Origin: Campylorhamphus procurvoides | Lineage: Eukaryota > Chordata > Aves > Passeriformes > Dendrocolaptidae | Length of the DNA: 64,000 nucleotides | Assembly (NCBI GenBank): GCA_013396655.1 | Contig: WBMV01000830.1 | Span: 76,511-140,510 of the forward strand | Reading direction: 5' to 3' | In this document: in pieces, positions 22,648-34,600 of the stretch | Position numbering within the stretch: position 1 is the first letter of the stretch | Layout of the letters: each line of letters starts with the position of its first letter | Notes under the pieces: model-generated | The model's database searches: none | The model's input: the letters and a program-made list of their open reading frames with translations, nothing else | Told to the model about the DNA's origin: nothing | Program-made: the position numbers and the translations under genes

Positions 22648-25600
22648 CTGCCAAGGGAAAGTGAGAGGGAAGCTCAGGCACAGCAGCCTTGTCTGTATTC
22701 ATCCTGCAGCGATTCCTGATGGGAGCCACTCACTGCTCCCAGACCTCTGCACCAGGAGGAAGGTCTCTGCGGTGTCTGGATAACGTGAGGAACTCCCACT
22801 CTCACAGCCAGAGCAGGCCTGTCACTGCCTCTGCAACAGCCATGAGGAATGTAGGTCCAGAGGAGGCCACGGAGATGCTCTGAGAGCTGGAGCATCTCTG
22901 CTGTGGAGACAGGCTGAGAGAGCTGGGAGTGTTCAGTATGGAGGAGAGAACCAGGGTGACCTTAGAGCACCTTCCAGTGCCTGAAGGGGTTCTAAGAGAG
23001 CTGGAGGGGCAATTTGGACAAGGGCCCCAGCTGAGATGACAATGGGCAGTGACTTCACACTGAGAGAAGGCAGGGATAGATTGGGTATTAGGAAGAAATT
23101 CTTCCCTGTGAGGGTGGGCGGGCCCTGGCACAGGTTGCCCAGGGAAGCTGTGGCTGCCCCACCCCTGGAAGTGTTCAAGGTGAGGTTGCATGGGGCTTGG
23201 GGCAACCTGGTCTAGTGGTCTAGTGGAAGAGAGAGGAGCCTGGTGGGGCTGCAGCCCAGAGGGAAGAAGGAGAAGACACCAAACTAATCCCCTGCCTGTT
23301 AGCTGGAGCGTTGCAGGTGCATGGAGCAGTTGGTGATGCTGTAGAAAGGATTTGGGATGCCTGAGCTCCTGCTGAGTGGCTTGATACAGCCATGGGACAC
23401 CAGGGACACCAAGCAAGGACCAGGCACTGCAGCCTTTTGGAAAGGACAGGGAGTTCAGCTGCCCCCAAGGCCAGGTGGTGCCAGTGATGATGGTGGCAGG
23501 GAGGGGAGTGCATCGCCCCAGGCGGGATGGAAAGCATCCAAGGAAAGCAATGCTGGAGCAGCAAATGCTATGGGAGGAGCAGCACCAGCAGAAGTGTTCC
23601 AAGCCAGGAAAACCAATGCTTTGAAGTGGGGGAGGAGGAGGAGGAGAAAGAAGGAGGAGGCTCTCATGCGAAAGCAATTTCACTGGACAGAAAAGGCAGC
23701 AGTAAACGGAGCCCATTTCCTGGCTCACCAAGGGGGAAGGAGCTGGGAGCAGGGATGTGGGCTTGAGCAAGAATTGCCTGAGGTGGGGGATGGAGGGAGA
23801 AGACACTTCTGGGCATCAAATCTCTGCAGGCCTCTGCTCAGAGACAGGAGAAGGTGCAGCTCCTTGCAGGGCACTCTTCCCTCTGAAGGACTGGGCAAGA
23901 GCTTGGGGAAAAAAGAATTGCAGTGCAGAGGTTTAAAAATCCAGCAGAAAGAAACAAGGTGAGGTGCTGTTGGGTGCTGCTGCAGGGTGCTGCAACCAGG
24001 GCCTGTCTGCTCCTCCTGGGGCTGTTCAGGGACCTTCCTGCAGGTCTGTTGCCTCACACAGAGGAGCCAGAGCCCATGGCTTGGCCAGGCCAGAGGAGGG
24101 TGCCCAGCAGTGAGGGGTCGGGGTGCCTGTGCTCCTCTGGGGGGGAACCATTGCTGCAAGGATTAGGTCTCAGCAGCTGGAGGCCGGGACGGGATCTTTA
24201 TTCAGGGTTAAGAAGCATTAGGAAGGGATGATAAGAGTTAATCCCAGACAGGCATCTCTCAGGCCTCCGGAAATCACATCCTTCCAAATCCTGGCTCTGT
24301 CGGGGCGGGCAGGGGCAGGGCAGGAGCCCAGAGCGCGCCAGGACAGGCAGTGGCAGCCTGGGGGTTGCTGAAGGACTGGATGAGAACTGGCGAGGGCTTC
24401 AGCCCCTCCTGCCCCCACTGTTGCAAGACAGAGCCAGAGGGGACATTTGGCCTCATCCCATACCTGTCTTCCCAGGTGTGAGGGGGCCACCAGGCAGCTT
24501 GGAACCTTCCTGTGTGCCCTGCTGAGGCCCAGGATATTCCACTCTGTTCACTTGCTCCTAACCTCAGTCTCTGCCTGTGCTCTCCTTCTGCCTGCCTGTC
24601 CTACAGCATCAGTTCTGTTTTCCCAGTTGTTCCCAGGCAGTCCCCAGACCTACAGAGCCCTCCTGAGCTGTGACAGGAGCCGGCTGTGCCCCCAGCTCCC
24701 AGCTCCATCCCTGTCCCCAAGAGCAGAACGTCTCATACCAGCAGGAGATCAGGGCAGTGATAGGCGCCCGCTCCTGTTAATGATTAATAGCTGGTACAGA
24801 TTCTCTTTTTTTTTTAAGTGACACTCCTTCCCTCCACCAGTGCCACCCAGACTGTCCTTCCAAGTGCAGTTCAACAATTAACCACCCACTGATGAGGTGA
24901 GCTGAGCCACCAGGCAGAGATCTCTGTCAGCTGAAGGACAGGAGGGGATTTCGGAGCAGCTCTGCGTGGCCGTGGGAGAAGTGCTGCCATGACCACGTCT
25001 GTGGGAACTGTAGGAGCAGCCCCTGACTCTCCTCCAGTGACCAGCTCAGCCTCACAGTGTAGGATGCCAGGGGTGGGCTGCACACTGACAGGGCATGGGA
25101 CAGAGACAATGGCTGGGTGGGCTCCCATGGCAGCCACTTACCGTTACTGTGGTTGCCCGTCTGGAGGGAGGCGGGGGGCTGCAGGCTGCCCCCCAGGGAC
25201 CCGTAGCCACGGTAGCTGTAGTTCAGGCTTCCATTGATGTAGACTGGGTCTTGGGAGTAAGATGAAGCTGGCAGTGAGTAGGAGGAGTGGGTGATGGCTG
25301 TGGAGTCTCTGGAGTGCTGCTTGTCTAGAGCGATCGGTTCATCCTGCACAAGGGAAACACAGACTTACTCCAGTGACGACCCTGGATTTCCTCTGCAGCC
25401 AGTGGGAGGGACAGCACAGGTTTCCTGTAGCTGCAGCATGGCCAGTCTAAACCAGCAACCCCATCCCTGTTGGCCTGAGTCTCAGGACACACCATGGGGC
25501 TCTGTTCTGCAGCCCCTCTGACTTTTAGAAAGACTTAAAAACTCTTCTAAATTGCACACAAACTTCTCTGCCCCCACGCCACCATAGGATGCAGCCAGTT

Positions 25601-28600
25601 CTGTCCCTCGCCCACCTCCAACTGCCAGCATTGTACCTGGGAGGTCTGGTAGATCTCCAGCCGCATCCTCTTGGCTGCTTTCCGTGTTTCGCTCTCGCAG
25701 GCAGCGGCCAGGATGTTCTCTGCCATGGCCGAGGTGAGGTGAGGCGGCGTGGGTCTGGTCTGCAGGGACACAAGCAGAGAGGGTGCTCAGGGACCTGGTG
25801 CCCCAGGCGTGGTGGCGAGTGGGAGGGCACTGGGGCAGCCACTCACCATCTCCATCCCGTTCTTCTTCATGCGGCGGCAGGACTTGAGGTAGGTGCGGAT
25901 GCGCTTCCGCGCCCGCTCCTGGAACTCGGGGAACTGCCGGCTGCAGGACTCGATGATGGCCTGGATCTTCTCCTTGGGCTGCTTGGAGATGGGAACCATC
26001 CGGTCCAGGTTCTCATCCACAAAAAGGCGCACGAACATCTGCAAAGGAGAAGACAGGTGGTGGGCACCCCGAGATGGGAGGCAGGCAGGCTCATCCTCCC
26101 CGCAGAGCCCTCCTTACATTGAAGGCCTTTAGCCTCTCTGGGTCCATCCCCTCCGAGTCATTGATCTTATCGTTGTCTTCATGGTCATCGTGGTCATCAT
26201 CATCCTCATCAGCCGTGGGGGCCCTGCCAACAGTCAGGTCCTCGGGGCAGCCGCTCACCTCTGTCTTGATGGAGTCGTAGCTGCCGGAGCTGTATGGGGG
26301 GGACTGAGAAGAGACAGAGGTTACCACCAGGAGCCCTTGCCTGATGCACCTGCCCTTTCCCTTGTCTCACTGTGTCTGTCCTCTCTCCTGACAGCCCCCT
26401 GCAAACCAGAGTGATGAACCCATGGCCAAGCTCCCTTGAGCATCACCTCCTGCCTGCTTGGGGCAAAGGGGGACATGGTGGCCTCAGGGAACCTGTGATG
26501 GCCTGATGGCCCAGTAGCTGCTTTGACTGGTTGGACTGTGGCTCTGCCTCATCCTATGGAAAACACTGCTGGAGCCAGAAGCTCCTCCTCACATGGTGGC
26601 CGTGGCACCTGCCATGCCAGGGGTGAGATGAGCCCAATGCAGCACCCAGCTCTGGGACAGGTGGGGTATGGGAGATGTCCATGGCTCTCCCACACCATCC
26701 TAGGCCATACCTCTGCCGTGGTCTTCACCGCGTACTTGACCCTGCTGCGCAGCCCGTCGGCACTGCAGCTGTCCGACTGGTAGGAAGGGGTGACATGGGC
26801 AGGTGTGAGCTTGTCGCAGAGGTTGATGGGCTGGTCATCAGCAGAGGCAGTGAAGTCCATGGGGGCCGCGGTGCCATTGCCGTTCATTTCGGGGAAGGTG
26901 CTGTCGCCTTGCGTGCTGCTGGAAGTGGAGGGGTTCAGGGTGGAGGAGCCATTCCCACTGCAGCTCTCTGACGAGGAATCATCTGCAAGGAAGGACGCAC
27001 GGTCACCCCTGTGGCACCCTGTGGCCACCTTCCTGACGCTGCTCCGGGCTCACTTAGTGGCTGAACTGCCACATGTGCCACTGGAAGTACAGACGCTGGC
27101 ACCAACAGCTGTGGGGTCATTGCCACAGGGATCCACTCCCTTGTTCCTCAAAGCACACCGGATGCTGCTGTGCCCCATGCCCGAGCCACCCATCCCTCTG
27201 CAGGTGACAGTCCCTGCGCCTCCGCCCTCGGCCACGGTGCCTGGGCTTGAATAAGAACTTTGGAATTTGGTCCTTTTAGGTTTATGTTTGCATTGTAGGG
27301 AGGAGAAAGGGGCACTGCCTCTCCCCGCCAGGTCCCTCACCGTCCTCCTGGCCCAGTTTGGGGCTGGGTGCGGTGAGAGCTGACGAGTCCAAGCACTGGT
27401 GGCTCAGGGACATGCTGCTGTGCAGAGTGCTGGAGCATGGGGATGAAACACAAGGACAGGCTTGCTTGGGTGACCAAACCCTGAATCCATGGTGCCTGGA
27501 AGCAGCATTAGGAGCTCTGCTCACAGCGGGCACACCACCCAGCAAGGCTCCTCCTCAGCACACTGCTGCAGGGAAGTGACAGGGGCTGCATGATGGCCCT
27601 CCTGTCACACTCAAAGCCCAAGTGACCTATACCCTACATGCACGCTCCTGTTTCCTGTTTCCCCATGCCCCAGAGCCATACCCTGAGCAGCTGCATGGCC
27701 TTCTCCCAGTACCCACACAGGTCAGGGGCTTGGGAAAGGCGGTGTCATGCACCTTCAGTGCACAGCTTTGGTCTGCTCTATCTTGGTTATACTCACACTG
27801 TAGCCCCTGGCACCATCTCCCTGCCTGTGCCCGCTCCCACCATGGTGGCTCCTGAAGAACAGTCCAGAGACAGCAGAGAGCCTGGCACTGCCTGCACCCA
27901 CCTTGCCTGCATCCTGCCAGAGAGCCCAGCCCTGGGGCCAAGCACAACATTTCAAATTGCTCAGCCCGTTCCCCTCCCTCCCCCTCGCCGCAGTAAATCC
28001 TTTATTTCATTAGGTGCCTCTGCGAGAGGGAAAGGGCGAAGCACGTGGGAGCTGCTTCCTGCGCCAGCGTGCGCTGGGCGGTGAACAAAGAAGCTGTCGG
28101 CAGCAGCGACGAGCAGATGGCCGTCCCCACACCCGGCCCGTTTGCCATGGGACAATGGGCCAGGGCTGTGGGGTGGCTGCAGCACCGTGCCGACAGCTCC
28201 TGGCACATGGGTGCCAGGTCCAAAGGTGTGCGGGACAGTGCCCGGCTGCTGCCACCCACCCTCCTCCTCCTCCTCCCCTTGCCAGCACCTGCGGGAAACT
28301 TTACTGCGAGGCTGGGCGAGTGCTGCGGTGACCCTGCGGCAGCCCAGGACTTTGTAACCCTTAAAATAAACAGACTTGAGGACACTCGGGCATCCAAGCT
28401 GACTGTGGGGCCGGCTGGGGTTGCAGCTGCATGTCCCCAGCCGCCCTGCCATGGGCGCCAGCACTCAATGCCCAGCCTCATGCCTGCGCCAAGGCAGCTC
28501 CTGGCCCCATGAGCCCCTAAATTAAAAGGTCCCCTCTGGAGCTCCCTGCTCAGCAGAGCTCCCTCCCCCTCCTTTCCCTTGCACTGATCCACTTATTCGT

Positions 28601-31600
28601 CTGAGCGATGACCAGAGCTGACCTAATCCCCGGGGTGGTGTTTTTGTGCCGGGTGCTCCGGGCCAGCAGCAGGCGTCACCCTCCCCACCACGGGGATGGC
28701 TCCTGGCAGAAACCCTTGCTCTGGGCAGGCACACTGTATGCCAGGGAGTGTGGGGCTCCAGAGGGGCTCAGCAGCCAGCAGAGGCACCCTCCAGGCCACC
28801 CCTTCAAGGGGAGCTCCAGTCTCCTCTCCCCATGCTGTGGTGGTGGGGCTGCATCCCAAACCATGGCCCCATGGGTTCCTGCTGCTGGCTCAGCTGTATG
28901 TGGAGGGGCAGGATGTCAGGGGCACCACCACCTCCTGCCCCCACACCCATCCTGTCCCAGAGCACTGATCTGGTGCTCTGAGCCCCCAGGGGTTTTGCTG
29001 TCCCCCAGTACGGGTGCAGGAGCGGTGCTGGCTTGGCTGTGGCCCCAGCAGCAGAGGGCAGGTGGCCGGGGGCACAGAGGCCTCCCTGCCCAGGATGGCG
29101 GCTGTCCCTCCCCCAGCTCTGTTCTCTGCGCCAGGGGAGATGGGGCTCCCAGAGGGAGGCTCCAGTCTCATCCAGCGATGCCTCTCGGAAGGATTAAGGA
29201 GAATTATTCCCTTGCGCGGAGGCACAAGCTGCAGGCCAGGCTCTGCCATCAGCCCAGGCACAGCCACAGCAACAGTGCTGGGCCAATTGGTGCTGCAACC
29301 AGGCTGATGGCAGAGACCTCCAGCACCTCCTCAGCAGCCCCTGGCATGGCTGCCTGCACCAGCAGGGACAGGGGCCTGCCACGTCACAAACCCCCTGCCA
29401 GGCAAGGGCACTGAGAGAGACATCACCTGGGAGAAGAATGAGCAGGTGCCCTGGGTACTCCCTACCTGCCCTGGGCATCCCCAACCTGCCCTGGGCATCC
29501 CAAAACCTGCCCTGGGAATCCCCAACCTGCCCTGGGCACCTGTGCAGGGATGAGAGCATCCTCAGCCTGCCACAAGCATCCCCAATCTATCCTGGACATC
29601 CACGACCTGCCTCCAACATCCCCAACCTGCCCCAGGCATCCTTAATTCGCCTTAAGCACCCCCACTCCTCCTTGGGCATCCTGCTCTGTCCTTGCCCAAC
29701 CACATCCAGCCTCTCCACAGCCCCCAGCTCTGCACCCCATCCCCATCAGCAGTGCCAGTCCTGCACCAGCTGCTGACATCAGGCAGGATCTTGGGGGTGA
29801 CGTCTGGACCGCCCCAATTTCCCCTTGTCTCAGGTTTTCTTTTGTGTTGCACAAAACACACAGAGCAGCTGCATGTCAGGTTTCCGCCCGATGCTGCTGC
29901 ATTCATGAACCCTGGGTCTGCTACAGGCAAAAAATATTGCAAACAAAGAGGAAGGTGTCTCTAGGAACCAGCCAGGTGGGACAAGAAAATGAAATGGGGA
30001 TCTAATATCAGTGACCAGCACCTACTAAAAGAACAATTTGTTTATACCAAGGATGGACGTACATAAATAATGGGGTTTGTAAACCCATGGGCTACATGTA
30101 TTTTATTATTTGTACATTTTTACACCTTATGCTCTCCCAGAAACTCCACACACAAAGTGGTGGGTTAATCTCAGTAACGTGAGCAGAGAAACAGCCACAA
30201 ATTCAGACTGGTGAGTCCTTGGGTCTGAGTGGGAATGGCCTCTGCCAGCTTGAAAACACAGATGAGCTTGGGAGGGAGCTGAATTCTCCTGGTTGGAGAA
30301 GATGGGACAGGGATGGTGCTGCTTCCCAGGCAGCTTTTTTGGGGTATCTCCAGCCCATGGCCAGCCCCAAGCAGAGCTGGGGCACTTTCCAACAAAGCTG
30401 GACCTGGGGGAGAGGGAATGGGAGCACTCCCATGTGGGGTACAAGAACTAGGTTTAGGCTCCTGAACTGCTATGGCAGGATGCTGAGCTGCAACGTTGGC
30501 CATGCTCTGTTTCAGGAAAACCCACCAAGCTCCTGAGCTTGGAGAGGTTTTTTGCATCTCCCAGCAGTGCCCAAAGCACATGTCAGAAGCAGGGCTCCGG
30601 CAGCAGCAGGCGAGCAAGGCCAGGCTGTGCAGCCATGAATATATTCATTATCAACCAGCACGAGCCTGGTGAGCTCCCTGCTCGCGGCTGGAGCTTGGCT
30701 GCACGAAGAGCCCCTCTAATGAGGATAATTGGGAGCCCCCCTGCTCCACCCCCGTGCCCTAATTGAAGCAGATGGAACTGCAAAAACAATGTCACTTCTA
30801 ACCGGTTTGATCTTTCGGTTGGAAAACGGAGTATTTCGTTCTCCTGTTTAATCCCCTCGAGCCAGGGCTCCACAGGCTGGATAAGAGGTGGAGCAGAGCC
30901 TGGCACCGTGTGGGTGAGGCCAGTGGGAGAGCCCAATGGAGGCCACCAGCCTCAGGGCCCACAGAGCACTGCCCTCCCTGGCCCCACTGTGGAGGCCAGG
31001 CCATGACAAGGCAAACAGCAAGGCTGGCAAGGAGGCCGTGGGGTACCAGCCCTGTGCCTCTGCTGCAGCCCCGGCATCTCCCCAGCATCAGCCCAGGAGA
31101 GCAAGAAGCAAAATGGCTTCTTGGGCCGTGGTGCTGGGGGAGGAGGGGATCAGTCACTTATTAAATGAATTAATCAGGGCTCAGCGTTTTCATTTTGAAG
31201 AGGCTGCTGGATTATCCTTGATTTCTGTGGCGCTGGATTTGAGGAGATCAGGAGGGGAAGGGGCGATTTCCAACACCTGCTCCCCGGGAGATTTTACGGC
31301 GGGGAAGTGGTTGGGTTTAACGTCTCCGCGGGCGCAGGCCACCGCACCGCTCTCCAGAGCGGAGTTAAAGATGAATGGGGCAAATTGTTCCTCCTCCTGT
31401 CACATCTCCAGAGCGGAGACAAAACCTCTTTTGACTCAGGAAACAATGAGCTTATGTAAGAGCCAGCGGCCCACGGAAACCTCGCCGCAGCCCCACACCA
31501 CGCGGTGGGCCAGGGGCTGCCCTGCCCTGCCCACACCCCACCTCCATGGGACCCCCAGCTGGTCCTGGGGTGGTCCTCCCTCAGCTGCTGCCCACCTGCC

Positions 31601-34600
31601 TGCACAGCCGTGGGTGCTGCAGACATGCCAGGTCCCACCAGTGACCCTCGGCACCCCCATGGACTGCCATGGATCTGACAGCCACGGCCCTGCCTGTTCT
31701 GCCTCCATGGGCAATGGCAGGGGTTCTGCTCCCAAGTGAGTCCTCCCATGGCTCCTGGGAGGGTCTGTCCCATTTCCAGCCCACTGTGGCACTGGCATGG
31801 GATGGAGCCATACACCCAGCCTGGGAGCGGCTGCGTCAGGAGGGCACAGAGCATCCCACCGCCGCCCGCCTGGAACAACAGCCAGGAAGATGAAAAGTGC
31901 CATAAATTATTCACTCACAAAAGAGACGAGAAGAGGGAAGAAGGGGAGGAGGAAAGCCTGTGAGGAAGGGATACTTAATACAAATTAGAGAGACCGAGCG
32001 GGAATGGGGGCCCCATGGAGGGGCCATGGCTGGGTGTTAACACTGCACTCATTAGGGGCAAGCAAGGCCCACCACAACTGGGAGCTGAGTGGCAGGAGAG
32101 GCCCTGGGCCCATATCATTCACATGGCCAGAGCACAGAGCCCATTTACTCTAGGTCTTGCCCAGCGTTTGCCTCCAAAATGCATAAGAAAGAAAAAAGCA
32201 ACGTGACTGAGGGCCACGGTGCACTGGGGCTGGACAAGGTCCAGTTAAGACACTATTTCCTGCCTTCCTTCGCTAATGCAAACCTCGTTATGTCCCAGAC
32301 AAAGTGTCCACCCTCCACATTCCCTCCCTGGGTCCCTGCCTCGACCAGAGCCCTCAACAAGCCAGACATCTGGCACGGCCGGACACAATGCGTGTCTGCA
32401 GGCAAGCTTGGCTGGACAAGGCAGTGCTGTGCAGCCAGCTCCCCGTCCCTCGCCATGAAAGGTGCCCCCCGGTACCATCTCCCCCCGGCTCCACTGCCCA
32501 GTCTGAGGGAGCAGCTCCCTCCAGCACTGGGACCTCACCACACTGGCCCCATGCTGGACATTCTCCCAAGCACCAAAGCTCATCAGCTCCCACTGCACAG
32601 AGCAGCCTTGTCACAAACATGCTCTGTCCCTCGGTTTTCCCTTCTCCTCCCAATGCCTGTACCTCTCACCACCTCCCCACTGGCCACCACACTGCTCAAG
32701 GAGTGCTTGAGCCAGGACTTGGCCCTTGTAACAGTGAGGAAGGAGGTGGCACAGACCAAGCCTCTCCTTGCGCCACTGCCACTGGCAGCCACATGGATCC
32801 CACTGCAGGGAGGGGACATGCCACAGCCCTGTGCTGCCTGGGCACTGCCTCTCCGTGTGCCAAACAAACGGGTTTGGTGGCTTTGGCTGGATTCATGACA
32901 AGCTGGTGCTGCCAGCACAGACCTGCCACCAGAGAGACCCTGCTGTTCACCCTCAGTCCCTTGGGGACCATTCCCATGTATAGAGCTCACCCTGCCATCC
33001 CTGCTCACTCCCTCAGTTGAGGGTACTCAGCCTGGGGAGGAAGGTGGGGCACAGGCAGTGCTGGCTGCTCATAGCCTGGTGATCCTCTGATACAGACCAA
33101 GGAAGAAACCCCCATAACTCTGCTTCTTGCACCATCAGGATAAACTGACAGACTTGGCAGTGCCTGCACCAGGTGTGAGGGAGCCCCAAGCCGAGCTCAG
33201 CGCTCCAGACTGGCAAAGCCACGACAACCTCACACTGTCCTTGCTGCACCCCCCAGCCTGGCAGCAGGGAAGGACAGCCTTCAAAGGATGCCAAAAGGAG
33301 ATTGTTTATCCAGGGCCTTTGCTCGGGAGGAGCAGATGTACCTCTGGAAGAGGTGATGGGAATGGAGTCACCAGCCCAGACCACTCAGGCAAGGCACGGA
33401 CATGTTTGCTGACTCCTACTGCAGGGACAGCACGGCATGGGGACACCTTGGGCAAGAGGAAATATATCCTGAAGGAAAATAAGACAAGGTCATATCCAGC
33501 TGCACTGAAGCCTGGCTGCTCGTCTTGGCCTTGTTTAGGCTCTGAGCTCGGACTTCAGGGGGATGAAATCCATCAGTGGTGTAAGAAGTCCTGGAAACAG
33601 TGAGGATTTTGTAGTCTGAGCTAAACAAGTATCTCGGGGCTCACAGGCCATCTCCTGCACTGACCAGCCATCATATAGCTGCCCATGGTCCGCTGTGCTT
33701 CCCCTGTGGCTTGCAAAGGGTATTTGTGTTCACCTGGAGCAGGGATGGATTGGCTGAGGAAAGCCTCAGTGGTGGAAGGGAACTGGGAGCTGCATGACAC
33801 CCAACACTGCTGCGGTGAGTGACCCTGCTGGGGCACAGCGAGGTGGATGCCACTGCCCCACGGTCGGGTGCCAGCTGTCAGAGGTGCAGCTGTGGAGCGG
33901 GACATCACGGCTGCCCTGGGGATGGAGCCTGGCTTTTGGTCAGCACTTGGCAAGTGGCTGCTCCTCCTTGGAAAGTGCTCTGCTAGGCCAGCAGCTCAGG
34001 GAAACTGGTGAAGTGCAGCAAATTGTGGGCATTTCATCAAATAACAGCGGTGTGACCTGGAGCTGCAGGACATATACCATACCAGGAGAGAGATTGCTGT
34101 GCTGGGGATGGCACAATGCTGTCCCTGCCACTCCAGGGCAGCGTGTCCAGAGGAGAGACATGCCCTACCTTGTCTCTGAGACAGTGTACTGAAACAGTGT
34201 TTGCCTGCATGTCCTTGAGGTCCCTCCTTGGAGCATTCCTGAGGGATGTTCCCAACATCCAGATGCCTTCCCAACCAGCTGCCTCAAGGGATGCCCGAGA
34301 AGCATGTGCCTTCACAGTTAAGTAGGTTAAGAAAGTCCTTTCTCCAAGGTCTGGATTAGCCACTGCTGCTCCGGGCAGAATGGGCTCAGCAGGGATGCTG
34401 CCAGTCAAGTGAGGACTGCACATGGGGATCTCAGCCAAAGGGGATCTGTCCAACATGGTGCCAGGAAGCAATCCCACCATGTCCCCCATACAGGGAAGGA
34501 ACATCATACCCAGGAGCTTTCCCTGCTTTTCAGGAGGATGGGGCAGGATGGGCTGGGAAGCAATAAGCCCTGTTCATGGGCTGAGCACTGCTCCTGGGCA

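Noticed and set aside
22802..23806. 334-codon minus-strand frame
   Set aside because: It runs antisense through a CR1 fragment and GC-rich intron; the Pro/Ser/Leu-rich translation is typical of random GC-rich sequence.
30936..31739. 267-codon plus-strand frame
   Set aside because: No recognisable domain, low-complexity composition and no supporting splice sites; it crosses the candidate noncoding element.
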